Assembly: GCF_032460525.1 (NCBI RefSeq)
Contig: NZ_CP135963.1
Span: 682,001 to 746,000, forward strand
DNA length: 64,000 nucleotides
Reading direction: 5' to 3'
Source of the DNA: Geodermatophilus sp. DSM 44513
Lineage (GTDB): Bacteria > Actinomycetota > Actinomycetes > Mycobacteriales > Geodermatophilaceae
Each line of letters opens with the position of its first letter. The stretch's first letter is position 1. The notes under the pieces are model-generated. The model had not been told where the DNA came from and ran no database searches. It worked only from the letters and a program-made list of their open reading frames with translations. Positions 36,620 to 45,018 of the stretch are shown piece after piece. Both the position numbers and the translations under genes were made by a program.

Positions 36620-37930
36620 GTGACACTGACCGGGTCGTGGGCGCCCGAGACGAGGGCGCCGCGTCGGGGCGGGATCGGCCGGGACGAGGAGGCCGTGCTC
36701 GACGCGCTCGACGTCCCGGCGCTGCACCGCACGCTGGCCGACCTGCTGCGCGTGCCCAGCGTCACCGGCAGCGACGCGGAGTCCGAGCTGCTCGCCGAGC
36801 TCGCCGGGCGCACCGCCGCCGCGGGGATGGACGTCGACCACTGGCGGCTCGACGTCGAGGAGCTCGCCGGCCGGCCCGGCTTCCCCGGCACGGAGGTCCC
36901 GCGGCGCGAGTCCTGGGGCCTGGTGGCCGCGACCGGTGAGGACGCGGGACCCACGGTGGTGCTGCAGGGGCACGTCGACGTCGTCCCGCCCGGTGACCTC
37001 CGGCGGTGGTCCGGCGACCCCTGGACGCCGCGGGTGGCCGGCCGGCGGGTGTACGGGCGCGGCGCCTGCGACATGAAGGCCGGCGTGGCCGCCGACCTCG
37101 CCGTCGCCGAGGCGGTGCTGGCCAGCGGCGTGCGGCTGCCCGGGCGGCTGGCCCTGCACCTGGTCGGCGGCGAGGAGGACGGCGGCCTGGGTGCCTTCGC
37201 GACGCTGGCCCGCGGGCACCGGGGCGACGCCTGCATCATCACCGAGCCCACCAGCGGCACGCTCACCACCGCGGCCGGGGGTGCGCTGACCTTCCAGCTC
37301 GTCGTCCCCGGCGAGCCGGCGCACGGCAGCGCCCGGTGGGCCGGGCACAGCGCGGTGGAGCACTTCGGCTACCTGCACGCCGTGCTGCGCGGGCTGGAGG
37401 CCGAGCGCAACGCCGTCGTCGACCCGCTGATGGCCGAGTACCCGATCGCGCACACCCTGTCGATCGGCACCGTCGTGGCCGGGGACTGGGCGAGCACGGT
37501 GCCCGACTCGCTCACCGCCACCGGGCGCCTGGGCGTCCGCCTGGACGAGGACCCCGCGCAGGCGCGCGCCGCGGTGGAGGACCGGCTGGCCGCGGCCTGC
37601 GCCGGGCACCCGTTCCTGCGCACCCACCCGGTGCAGGTGACCTGGCCCGGCGGCCAGTTCGCCCCGGGCCGGACCCCGGCCGGGACGCCGCTGCGGCGCG
37701 TCCTGACCTCCGCGGAGGAGGACCTCACCGGCACCGCGCCGCGCGAGCGGGGCGTGCCCTACGGCAGCGACCTGCGGCTCTACGCCGCCGAGGGCGTCCC
37801 GACGCTGCACTACGGCCCCGGGGACGTCGTGCACGCCCACTCCTACGACGAGCACGTCGACCTCGACGAGCTGACCGCGGTCACCCGGGTGCTGGCCGTG
37901 GCCACGGTGCGCCTGCTGCAGGCCGGCTGA
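36620..37930 (+). CDS. M20 family metallopeptidase (ArgE/DapE type), second copy
   Basis: A 436-residue zinc hydrolase. Key residues are in VVLQGHVDVVPPGD (His118, Asp120), GRGACDMKAGVAADL (Asp151) and LVGGEEDGGLGAF (Glu-Glu). The central dimerisation domain contains GEPAHGSARWAGHSAVEHF. It is a paralogue of 17192-18463 but has a longer N-terminus and 20 extra residues around ESWGLVAATGEDAG. GTG 36620 has GGAGGAGGG seven bases upstream. The divergent Lrp regulator suggests control by an amino acid, so an N-acyl amino acid or dipeptide substrate is plausible, but not shown. Confidence 0.87.
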   Translation: MTLTGSWAPETRAPRRGGIGRDEEAVLDALDVPALHRTLADLLRVPSVTGSDAESELLAELAGRTAAAGMDVDHWRLDVEELAGRPGFPGTEVPRRESWGLVAATGEDAGPTVVLQGHVDVVPPGDLRRWSGDPWTPRVAGRRVYGRGACDMKAGVAADLAVAEAVLASGVRLPGRLALHLVGGEEDGGLGAFATLARGHRGDACIITEPTSGTLTTAAGGALTFQLVVPGEPAHGSARWAGHSAVEHFGYLHAVLRGLEAERNAVVDPLMAEYPIAHTLSIGTVVAGDWASTVPDSLTATGRLGVRLDEDPAQARAAVEDRLAAACAGHPFLRTHPVQVTWPGGQFAPGRTPAGTPLRRVLTSAEEDLTGTAPRERGVPYGSDLRLYAAEGVPTLHYGPGDVVHAHSYDEHVDLDELTAVTRVLAVATVRLLQAG

Positions 37931-37942
37931 GCCGGCGGGGGC

Positions 37943-38179
37943 CTACCGGTCGTCGTCCGGGTCGCGGCGGCCGAGGTGGCCCTGCAGGCGCATGACACCG
38001 AGGCCGAACCCGGCCAGCCCGATGCCCGCGACGCAGGTCCAGGTCCACACCCGGTCCACCCGGTCGCCGAGCAGCAGCAGCACGACCAGCGCCACGGCCC
38101 ACAGCGCCGTCCCGACCAGCACCACCCGCACGGTGTCCACCTGCAGCGGGGGAGGGGCCTTCCGGGCCGGTCGGGGCAC
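37943..38179 (-). CDS. DUF2530 family small membrane protein
   Basis: A 78-residue protein with two transmembrane helices (about 18-38 and 44-64). The start PRPARKAPPPLQVDTVRVVLVGT and WAVALVVLLL match the DUF2530 pattern, with a charged tail after GVMRLQGHLGRRDP. Function is unknown. In mycobacteria the corresponding membrane gene sits in the same block, next to a MarR regulator. It converges on the M20 gene with a 12-bp gap and is divergent from the purine permease. Confidence 0.75.
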   Translation of the reverse strand: MPRPARKAPPPLQVDTVRVVLVGTALWAVALVVLLLLGDRVDRVWTWTCVAGIGLAGFGLGVMRLQGHLGRRDPDDDR

Positions 38180-38328
38180 CCCCCGACCCTAGGACCCGTG
38201 GGCCCGCGCGGCCGTGACCTGTCCGGGACACCGGTGTGGCACGCTGTCGCCGCTCATCGCAGTCCCCACCGGTCGGCCGGCGCGCACCGCGTCGCCCGCT
38301 CGCCCGGCCGCGCGTCCGGAGAGTCGCC

Positions 38329-39876
38329 ATGGCAGAGAAGTCCCGCCCGTCCCCGGGCGCTCCCGCGGACGGCGGCACACCGGCCGACGTCGCCGCCACG
38401 GCCCGCCCCGCGCGCCGCAGCGAGGGCCCGCGGGTGCGGCCCAGCAACGGCCTGGACCGCTACTTCGGCATCAGCGCCCGCCGCTCGACGACGAGCCGCG
38501 AGCTGCGCGGCGGGCTGACCACGTTCTTCACGATGGCCTACATCGTGCTGCTCAACCCAATCATCCTGACCAGCATCCCGGGCACGGACGGCACACCGGG
38601 CGCCGACGTCACCGGCGCCGTCCTGCCGTTCCCGGCGATCGCGGCGGCCACCGCGCTGATCGCCGGTGTCATGACGATCCTCATGGGCGTCGTCGGCCGC
38701 TACCCCTTCGCGGTGGCCACCGGCCTGGGCATCAACGCCATCGTCGCGGTCTTCGCGGCCACCCAGCTGTCCTGGCCGGAGATCATGGGCCTGGTCGTGC
38801 TCGAGGGCCTGCTGATCACCGTCCTGGTGCTCACCGGGTTCCGGAAGGCCGTGTTCGAGGCCATCCCGCCGCAGCTGAAGACGGCGATCGCCGTCGGCAT
38901 CGGCTTCTTCCTCACCGTCATCGGGCTGGCCGACGCCGCGATCATCCGCCCGGGCAACCCGCTGATCAGCTTCGGCGTCGGCGGTCAGCTGGCCGGCTGG
39001 CCCATCCTGGTGTTCGTCGTCGGCCTGCTGCTGATGGCCGTGCTGGTGGTCCGGCGGGTGCGCGGAGGCCTGCTCATCGGCATCGTCGCGACCACGGCCC
39101 TGGCCATCGTCATCGAGGCGGTCGCCGACGTCGGCCCGCGGATCGTCGACGGCGAGGAGGTCAACCCGCGCGGCTGGGCGCTGCAGGTCCCGGCCGTCCC
39201 GGAGGACGTCGTCGCCGCCCCGGACCTGTCGCTGCTGGGCGAGTTCTCGCTGTTCGGCGGGTTCGAGCGGATCGGCGTCATCGCCGCGCTGCTCATCGTC
39301 TTCTCCATCATGATCGCCGACTTCTTCGACACCGTCGGCACCGTGACCGCCGTCGGGGCCGAGGGCGGCCTGCTCGACGAGCGGCGCAACCTGCCGCGGT
39401 CCCAGCCGGTCCTGCTGGTCGACTCGCTGGCCGCGGCGGCCGGCGGCGCGGGCAGCGTCTCGTCCAACACCACCTACATCGAGAGCGCCTCCGGCGTGGC
39501 CGACGGCGCGCGCACCGGCCTGGCCAGCGTCGTCACCGGTGTGCTCTTCCTCGGGACGGTGTTCCTCAGCCCGCTGGTGCTCGTCGTGCCGTCGGAGGCG
39601 GCGGCGCCGGCGCTGGTCGTCGTCGGCGCGCTGATGATCAGCCAGATCCGCCACCTGGAGTGGGACGACCTGTCCCTGGTCATCCCGGCGTTCCTGGCGC
39701 TGGCGCTGATGCCCTTCACCTACTCCATCACCAACGGCATCGGTGCCGGCGTGATCAGCTACGTGCTCCTGCGGACCGCGGTCGGCCGGCGGCGCGAGAT
39801 CCACCCCCTGATGTGGCTGATCGCGGCGGTCTTCGTCGTCTACTTCGCCCTGGAACCGCTGCAGCAGCTGTTCTGA
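38329..39876 (+). CDS. NCS2 family purine permease (AzgA/PbuG type)
   Basis: A 515-residue inner-membrane protein with 12-14 hydrophobic segments. The motif ELRGGLTTFFTMAYIVLLNPIIL and the later SNTTYIESASGVADGARTGL are diagnostic of the hypoxanthine/guanine/adenine branch of NCS2. A run of small, polar N-terminal residues precedes the first helix. It probably imports a purine base with protons. ATG 38329 has GGAGAG about 9 bases upstream. A GAAGGACC repeat begins one base after its stop. No purine-salvage gene is adjacent, so the exact base is uncertain. Confidence 0.88.
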   Translation: MAEKSRPSPGAPADGGTPADVAATARPARRSEGPRVRPSNGLDRYFGISARRSTTSRELRGGLTTFFTMAYIVLLNPIILTSIPGTDGTPGADVTGAVLPFPAIAAATALIAGVMTILMGVVGRYPFAVATGLGINAIVAVFAATQLSWPEIMGLVVLEGLLITVLVLTGFRKAVFEAIPPQLKTAIAVGIGFFLTVIGLADAAIIRPGNPLISFGVGGQLAGWPILVFVVGLLLMAVLVVRRVRGGLLIGIVATTALAIVIEAVADVGPRIVDGEEVNPRGWALQVPAVPEDVVAAPDLSLLGEFSLFGGFERIGVIAALLIVFSIMIADFFDTVGTVTAVGAEGGLLDERRNLPRSQPVLLVDSLAAAAGGAGSVSSNTTYIESASGVADGARTGLASVVTGVLFLGTVFLSPLVLVVPSEAAAPALVVVGALMISQIRHLEWDDLSLVIPAFLALALMPFTYSITNGIGAGVISYVLLRTAVGRRREIHPLMWLIAAVFVVYFALEPLQQLF

Positions 39877-39877
39877 A

Positions 39878-39936
39878 GAAGGACCCCCTTGCCCCCCGCC
39901 ACTCGCAGGCTCGCAGCGGGACCCTGCAAGGGGGCC
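39878..39936 (+). repeat. GAAGGACC-family repeat (copy E)
   Basis: Follows the permease stop directly (TGAAGAAGGACC). The stem GGACCCCCTTGC pairs with GCAAGGGGGCC; the core reads GCCACTCGCAGGCTCGC. The tail seen in copies C, D and F is missing. It lies just upstream of the marR start, in the gap between two same-strand genes. Confidence 0.82.
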
Positions 39937-39968
39937 ACCTCGGGGGCGTCTCGTTAGGCTCGGCAACC

Positions 39969-40403
39969 GTGAGCGGGACGACGCCGGACACCGCGGAGCT
40001 GGCGCACGACCTCCGGCTGGCCGTCATGCGGTTCTCCCGCCGGCTGCGGTACCAGCGGGTCGACAGCTCCGTCACGCTGACCCACCTGGCGGCGCTGTCC
40101 ACGCTGAAGCGGCACGGCGCGATGAGCCCCGGTGAGCTGGCCGGCCACGAGCGGGTCCAGCCGCCGTCGATGACCCGGGTCGTCGTCGCGCTGGAGGCGA
40201 TGGGCCTGGTCACGCGCAGTCCGCACCCGACCGACGGGCGGCAGGTCGTCATCGACCTGACGCCGGCCGCGGAGGAGCTGCTGGGGGCGGAGGTCCGCGC
40301 CCGGGAGGCCTGGCTGAGCGACGTGCTCGCGCAGCTGACCGCCGCGGAGCGGGCCGTCCTGCGCGAGGCGGCGGGCATCGTGGACAAGCTGGCGAGTGGG
40401 TGA
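39969..40403 (+). CDS. MarR family transcriptional regulator
   Basis: A 144-residue winged-helix regulator. The HTH core is LTHLAALSTLKRHGAMSPGELAGHE, followed by the recognition helix (QPPSMTRVVVALEAMGLV) and the wing with the typical HPTDGRQVVIDLT. Flanking helices form the dimer interface. Its stop overlaps the start of the MFS gene (GTGA), so it very likely controls that exporter. Its position corresponds to Rv0880 in M. tuberculosis (from memory). GTG 39969 lacks a clear ribosome binding site and a TAGGCT -10-like box lies at 39955-39960, suggesting a leaderless or short-leader transcript. Confidence 0.87.
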   Translation: MSGTTPDTAELAHDLRLAVMRFSRRLRYQRVDSSVTLTHLAALSTLKRHGAMSPGELAGHERVQPPSMTRVVVALEAMGLVTRSPHPTDGRQVVIDLTPAAEELLGAEVRAREAWLSDVLAQLTAAERAVLREAAGIVDKLASG

Positions 40404-41731
40404 GCCGGCCCTCGGACCGCTCCGGCTCGTTCCGGTCGCTGCGGGTGCGCAACTACCGCTTCTACGCCGCGTCCAACCTGGTCAGCCTCACCGGCACCTG
40501 GATGCAGCGGATCGGTCAGGACTGGCTGGTGCTGCAGCTGTCCGGCGACAACGGCGTGGCCCTCGGGGTGGTCACCGCCCTGCAGTTCGCCCCCACGCTG
40601 GTGCTGAGCCTCTACGGCGGGGTGCTCGCCGACCGCTACCCCAAGCGGCGCATGCTCGTGGCCACCCAGACGCTCATGGGCCTGCTCGCCCTCCTGCTGG
40701 GGGTGCTGGTCGCCTCCGACGGCATCGAGCTGTGGCACGTCTTCGTCCTCGCCGGCGCGCTGGGCTCGGTCTCCGCCGTGGACGCCCCGGTGCGCCAGGC
40801 GTTCGTCGCCGAGCTGGTCGGCCCGGACCTGCTGGTCAACGCCGTCAGCCTCAACTCCACGATCTTCAACGGCGCCCGGCTGGTCGGCCCCGCGGTGGCC
40901 GGGCTGCTCATCGGCGCGGCCTCCGGGGACACCGCCCCGGCCTTCCTGGTCAACGCGGCCAGCTTCGCGGTGACCATCGGGGCACTGCTCGCCATGCGGC
41001 CGGGGGAGCTGCACGCCACCGCGCCGGTCGCCCGGGGGCGGGGTCAGCTGCGCGAGGGGCTGGCCTACGTGTGGTCCCGCCCGGACCTGCGCCTGGCGAT
41101 GGGGCTGGCGCTGGTGCTGGGCACCTTCACGTTCAACTCCCAGGTCACCATCGCGCTCATGGCCCGCGAGGTCTACGGGCTCGGCGCGGAGGCCTTCGGC
41201 CTGCTCACCACCTGCTTCGCGGTCGGCTCGCTGTCCGGCGCGTTCCTGTCCGCCCGCCGCAGCGCCCGGCCGCTGCAGCGGTTCCTGGTCCTGGCGGCGA
41301 TCGCCTTCGGGCTGTTGTCCATCGCCTGCGGGCTGATGCCCACGTTCTGGTCGTTCGCGGTGCTGCTCGTGCCCACCGGCGCCGCCGGGCTGCTGTTCGC
41401 CGTGGCCAACAACAGCTTCGTGCAGCTGGGCGTGGACCCGCAGCTGCGCGGGCGGGTCATGGCGCTGTACTTCACCTGCTTCCTGGGCGGCACCCCGCTG
41501 GGCGCGCCGCTGATCGGCTGGATCTCCGAGCGCTTCGGCGCACCGTGGGGGTTCGTCACCGGCGGCGCCGTCGCGGTGCTGGCCGGCACCGCCGCGGCGG
41601 TGTGGCTGTCGCGCGGCCGCCGGGTGCGGCTGGAGGCACACGTCGTCCCCCCGCGGCTGCAGCTGCACGTGGCACCGCGGGCACCGGTCCCGACGGCCGC
41701 CGAGGCGCCCGGGGGGCGCGGCACCGGCTGA
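40400..41731 (+). CDS. MFS exporter (EntS/MFS_3 type)
   Basis: A 443-residue membrane protein with 12 predicted helices. The opening RSLRVRNYRFYAASNLVSLTGTWMQRIGQDWLVLQL (taken in two blocks, NYRFYAASNLVSLTGTWMQ and IGQDWLVLQL) is typical of the MFS_3 enterobactin-exporter-like group, with loop 2-3 GGVLADRYPKRRML and PVRQAFVAELVGPDLLVNAVSL. A 30-residue disordered tail follows. It is co-translated with the MarR regulator, which suggests efflux of a drug or metabolite sensed by MarR. The substrate is not known. Confidence 0.87.
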   Translation: MSRPSDRSGSFRSLRVRNYRFYAASNLVSLTGTWMQRIGQDWLVLQLSGDNGVALGVVTALQFAPTLVLSLYGGVLADRYPKRRMLVATQTLMGLLALLLGVLVASDGIELWHVFVLAGALGSVSAVDAPVRQAFVAELVGPDLLVNAVSLNSTIFNGARLVGPAVAGLLIGAASGDTAPAFLVNAASFAVTIGALLAMRPGELHATAPVARGRGQLREGLAYVWSRPDLRLAMGLALVLGTFTFNSQVTIALMAREVYGLGAEAFGLLTTCFAVGSLSGAFLSARRSARPLQRFLVLAAIAFGLLSIACGLMPTFWSFAVLLVPTGAAGLLFAVANNSFVQLGVDPQLRGRVMALYFTCFLGGTPLGAPLIGWISERFGAPWGFVTGGAVAVLAGTAAAVWLSRGRRVRLEAHVVPPRLQLHVAPRAPVPTAAEAPGGRGTG

Positions 41732-41788
41732 CCCGCCCACCGCGTCGTACCGTGACGTGCACCACTCCCGAGTCGTGGTGGAGGTGGC

Positions 41789-42187
41789 ATGGGGACCGCA
41801 CTGGTGCACCTGGCGGCGATCGTCGGCGGCGTCGTGGGGGCGGTCGCGCTCATGGGCTGGCTGGCCCGGCTGGTGTTCGGGTCGGCGCGGCTGCCGCTAC
41901 CGGCCCGTCGCCGCGAGGAACGGGCCGCCCCGGCCGGCCGTCCGCTCGAGCAGGTCGCCGCCGACCTGCGGCGGCTGGGCCGCCAGCTCGCCGCCGTGCC
42001 CGCCGGGGCGCCGATGGCCCGGCGCCGGGGACTGCAGGCGGCCTACGACGACGTCCTCGCCGAGGCCGCGCGGTTGCTGGAGGTGCCGCACGCGCTGGAC
42101 GAGGTCCGACCCGGCCGCCCCCGGGATGTCGAGCGGCTGCGGGTGCAGGCCGCGCTCGCCGACGCCGGCCTGGCGGTGCCGGACTGA
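41789..42187 (+). CDS. Single-helix membrane protein of unknown function
   Basis: A 132-residue protein with one N-terminal transmembrane helix (about 8-30) and a helical cytoplasmic domain (LEQVAADLRRLGRQLAAV, then GLQAAYDDVLAEAARLLEV). The pattern resembles other small actinobacterial membrane proteins, but I do not recognise a named family. ATG 41789 is preceded by GGAGGTGGC, a strong ribosome binding site. It overlaps the next gene by 4 bp (CTGA), which suggests coupling to the 2',3'-cyclic phosphodiesterase. Confidence 0.72.
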   Translation: MGTALVHLAAIVGGVVGAVALMGWLARLVFGSARLPLPARRREERAAPAGRPLEQVAADLRRLGRQLAAVPAGAPMARRRGLQAAYDDVLAEAARLLEVPHALDEVRPGRPRDVERLRVQAALADAGLAVPD

Positions 42188-42750
42188 CCGCGGCCGGACC
42201 ACGGCTGTTCGTCGCGGTGACCCCGCCGGCCGAGGCGGTGGACCACCTCGACCGCACCCTGGCGCCGCTGCGCGCGGAGCCCGGCGCACCGCGGTGGACG
42301 CCGCCGGCCCGGTGGCACCTCACGCTGCTGTTCCTCGGCGGCGTGCCCGCCGACCGGGTGGCGGGGGTGGTCGCCGCCGCCGGGCCCGCGGTGGCGGACA
42401 CCCCACCGGCCAGGCTGCGGCTGGCCGGCGCCGGGCGGTTCGGCTCGCGCCGCCGTCCGCAGGTGCTCTGGGTGGGAGTGGCCGGGGACGGCGCCGTGCC
42501 GGCCGCACTCGCCGGGCGGCTGGCCGGGGCCGCCCGCGAGTTGGGGCTGCTGGTGGAGGACCGGCCGTTCCGCGCCCACCTCACCGTCGGCCGCTGGCGG
42601 CCGGGCCGCCCGGCGGACGGCGACCTCCCCGACCGGCTCGCCGGCTACCGCGGACCGCCCTGGCCGGTGACCGAGGTGCAGCTGCTGCAGAGCCACCTCG
42701 GTCCCGAGCCCCGCTACGAACCCATCGCCACCTGGCCGGTGGCGACGTGA
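42184..42750 (+). CDS. thpR: RNA 2',3'-cyclic phosphodiesterase (ThpR/LigT), probable CTG start
   Basis: A 188-residue 2H phosphoesterase that opens 2',3'-cyclic phosphates on RNA. Both catalytic H-x-T motifs are present: WHLTLLFLGGVP and FRAHLTVGRW. The family's first strand is RLFVA, found here as PRLFVAVTPPAEAV. No ATG, GTG or TTG occurs in frame before that strand; the only candidate is CTG at 42184, which overlaps the upstream stop as CTGA. The first GTG (42218) would cut the strand. The same CTGA layout is seen for the TetR gene at 45639. The inverted 3' neighbour is an aldo-keto reductase. Confidence 0.82.
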   Translation: MTAAGPRLFVAVTPPAEAVDHLDRTLAPLRAEPGAPRWTPPARWHLTLLFLGGVPADRVAGVVAAAGPAVADTPPARLRLAGAGRFGSRRRPQVLWVGVAGDGAVPAALAGRLAGAARELGLLVEDRPFRAHLTVGRWRPGRPADGDLPDRLAGYRGPPWPVTEVQLLQSHLGPEPRYEPIATWPVAT

Positions 42751-42760
42751 TCGAACGGCA

Positions 42761-42792
42761 GCCCTCCAGGGGCGGGGGAAGGGTGGTCCTCC
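42761..42792 (-). repeat. GAAGGACC-family repeat, truncated copy (H)
   Basis: On the minus strand GGAGGACCACCCTTCCCCC follows the stop of the aldo-keto reductase gene by four bases. It matches the 5' half of copy F, but only a short GGAGGGC remains of the other arm. Confidence 0.6.
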
Positions 42793-42796
42793 TACG

Positions 42797-43765
42797 TCAC
42801 CAGGCGTACTCCATCGGCGCCGGCCGGTAGCCCGGGAAGACCTCGTCCAGGCGGGCCAGCTGGGCGTCGTCCAGGCACACGTCCAGCGCCCGCAGCGAGC
42901 CCTCGAACTGCTCCATCGTGCGCGGGCCGACGATCGGCGCGGTCACCGCCGGCTGGTGCAGCACCCAGGCCAGCCCGACGTCGGCCGGGGCCAGGCCCCA
43001 GTCCCGGCAGGCGTCCTCGTAGGCCTGCAGCGCCGGGCGGTGGGCCTCGATGCGCTCGCGGTTGCTCTCCAGGCGGCGGCGGTCACCGGCCTGGTCGCCC
43101 AGCACGCCGGCCAGCAGCCCCTGCGCCAGCGGGCTCCACGGGATGATGCCGACGCCGTACTGCTGGGCGGCCGGCAGCACCTCCAGCTCCACGTGCCGGG
43201 TGAGCAGGTTGTAGTGCGACTGCTCGCTGACCAGGCCGGTGAAGTGTCGGCGGGCGGCCGCCTCGTTGGCCGCGACGATCTGCCAGGCGGCGTGGTTGGA
43301 GGAGCCGACGTAGAGCACCTTGCCCTGCGCGACCAGCGTCTCGCAGGCCTGCCAGACCTCCTCCCACGGCGTCCGGAGGTCGACGTGGTGGAACTGGTAG
43401 AGGTCGATCCAGTCGGTCTCCAACCGGCGCAGCGAGGCCTCGCAGGCGCGGACCAGGTTGCGGGCGGACAGGAAGGTGTCGTTCGGCCAGTCGGTCATCG
43501 AGCCGTAGACCTTGGTGGCCAGCACCGTCTTGTCCCGGCGCTCCCCACCGCGGGCGAACCAGCTGCCGAGGACCTCCTCGGTGCGCCCCTTGCCGGCCTC
43601 GAAGCCGTAGACGTTGGCCGTGTCGAAGAAGTTGACGCCCTCGGCCAGGGCCCGGTCCATGATCCCGTGGGCGTCGTCCTCCTCGGTCTTCCAGCCGAAG
43701 TTCATCGTGCCCAGGCAGAGGCGGGAGACCGACAGGCCGCTGCGCCCCAGGTGCGTGTACTCCAC
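42797..43765 (-). CDS. Aldo-keto reductase
   Basis: A 322-residue NADPH-dependent oxidoreductase with the aldo-keto reductase barrel. The catalytic tetrad is visible: Asp in FFDTANVYG, Tyr in the same motif, Lys in LATKVYG and His in YQFHHVDL. The NADPH-binding end reads GLAWVLHQPAVTAPIVGPRTMEQFEGSL. It is closest to the AKR group that includes bacterial general stress protein 69 and potassium-channel beta subunits. The substrate (an aldehyde or ketone) is unknown. GTG 43765 immediately precedes EYTHLGRSGLSVS. Divergent from a thioesterase by 27 bp. Confidence 0.9.
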   Translation of the reverse strand: MEYTHLGRSGLSVSRLCLGTMNFGWKTEEDDAHGIMDRALAEGVNFFDTANVYGFEAGKGRTEEVLGSWFARGGERRDKTVLATKVYGSMTDWPNDTFLSARNLVRACEASLRRLETDWIDLYQFHHVDLRTPWEEVWQACETLVAQGKVLYVGSSNHAAWQIVAANEAAARRHFTGLVSEQSHYNLLTRHVELEVLPAAQQYGVGIIPWSPLAQGLLAGVLGDQAGDRRRLESNRERIEAHRPALQAYEDACRDWGLAPADVGLAWVLHQPAVTAPIVGPRTMEQFEGSLRALDVCLDDAQLARLDEVFPGYRPAPMEYAW

Positions 43766-43792
43766 GGCCCCCAGCCTGGCAGGCTCCCCGGG

Positions 43793-44614
43793 GTGTCGCA
43801 GACCGATCCGACGCCGTCCGCCTTCGACGCCGCCACCGCCGTGACCCGCACCGGGGACGGCGGGCTGGTGGCCGACCTGGACCCGGGGTGGGACGTCGGC
43901 GGCGGCGTGCTCAACGGCGGCTACCTGCTCGCCGTGGCGGCGCGGGCGGCCCTGGAGGGCAGTCCGCACCCGCACCCGGTGGCGCTGTCGGCCGGCTTCC
44001 TGGCCGCCACCGGCCCGGGCCCGGCCTCGCTGGCGGTCACCCCCGGCCCGGCGGGGCGCACGCTGGCCCACGCCTCGGTCGTGCTGGCCGGGGCGGCCGG
44101 CCCGTCGCTGACCGCCCAGGTGACGACGGCGACGCTGGGCGGCGGGCCGCCGGAGTGGTCCGCGGTCGGGCCGCCGGCCGCGACGCCGGTCGAGGACTGC
44201 CTGGCCCCGGACGAGGTGGCCCCCCCGGACCGCGGCGGGGAGGTGGGCCTGCGCACGCACGTGCAGACCCGGCTGGACCCGCTCACCTCCGGGTGGGTGG
44301 CGGGCCGGCCGGGGACCGAACCGGTCGTGCGCGGGTGGCTGCGGCTGGCCGACGGCCGCGACCCCGACCCGCTGGCGCTGCTGCTGTTCGCCGACGCCCT
44401 GCCGCCGACCAGCTGGGCGACCGGCCGGTACGGCTGGGCGCCGACGGTGCAGCTGCAGGTGCTGGTGCGCGCCCTGCCGGCGCCGGGCTGGTGCCTGGCC
44501 GAGGCCCGGGCAGGCGAGGTGGCCGGCGGCTGGCTGGACGAGGACTACCGGATCTGGGACTCCACCGGCCGGCTGGTCGCCCAGAGCCGCCAGCTGGCCC
44601 GCGCCCCCCGCTGA
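43793..44614 (+). CDS. Acyl-CoA thioesterase family protein (double hotdog)
   Basis: A 273-residue protein with two hotdog halves, as in TesB-like thioesterases (4HBT_3 family). Recognisable blocks are FDAATAVTRTGDGGLVADLDPGWDVG, then NGGYLLAVAARAAL (the hotdog helix of the first half), and LALLLFADALPPTSW with QLQVLVRALPAPGWCLAEARAGEV in the second half. It probably hydrolyses acyl-CoA esters; chain length is unknown. GTG 43793 starts close after the divergent aldo-keto reductase and shares its promoter region. Confidence 0.83.
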   Translation: MSQTDPTPSAFDAATAVTRTGDGGLVADLDPGWDVGGGVLNGGYLLAVAARAALEGSPHPHPVALSAGFLAATGPGPASLAVTPGPAGRTLAHASVVLAGAAGPSLTAQVTTATLGGGPPEWSAVGPPAATPVEDCLAPDEVAPPDRGGEVGLRTHVQTRLDPLTSGWVAGRPGTEPVVRGWLRLADGRDPDPLALLLFADALPPTSWATGRYGWAPTVQLQVLVRALPAPGWCLAEARAGEVAGGWLDEDYRIWDSTGRLVAQSRQLARAPR

Positions 44615-44632
44615 GCGCGGGGAGCGCTTGCG

Positions 44633-44896
44633 TCAGCGGAGCTGGCGGCGGCCGCCTCCGGCGACGCCCTCGGCCACGCCGATCAGCAGGACCGCGGCGA
44701 CCACGGCCAGCACGAAGCCGAGGACGTTGAGCTCCCAGATGCTGCCGGTGCCGAAGAACTGGGCAATCAGGCCGCCGATGAGCGACCCGACCAGCCCGAG
44801 GGCCAGCGTGGCGAGCAGCCCCAGGCGCTGCTTGCCGGGGACGATCAGCCGGGCCAGGGCCCCGATGACGAGCCCGGCGACGAGGAATCCGATCAC
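44633..44896 (-). CDS. GlsB/YeaQ/YmgE family stress-response membrane protein
   Basis: An 87-residue membrane protein with three hydrophobic helices (about 2-14, 26-47, 55-76). The pattern MIGFLVAGLVIGALARLIVP and LGLVGSLIGGLIAQFFG is the transglycosylase-associated (GlsB/YeaQ/YmgE) family, usually induced by general or envelope stress. Function in the cell is not defined. GTG 44896 has AGGAGGACA upstream. It converges on the thioesterase gene with an 18-bp gap. A stress-controlled promoter is likely but no clear element was found. Confidence 0.85.
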   Translation of the reverse strand: MIGFLVAGLVIGALARLIVPGKQRLGLLATLALGLVGSLIGGLIAQFFGTGSIWELNVLGFVLAVVAAVLLIGVAEGVAGGGRRQLR

Positions 44897-45018
44897 AGCA
44901 CTGTCCTCCTGTCGTGTGGTGGAACCATGCCGGTACCCGGGCGCCCGACCGCGACCCGTGGCCGGTCGGCCGACTCGATCACACGGCGACGGCCCCACGT
45001 CCGCCCCCGGTGCCGACC

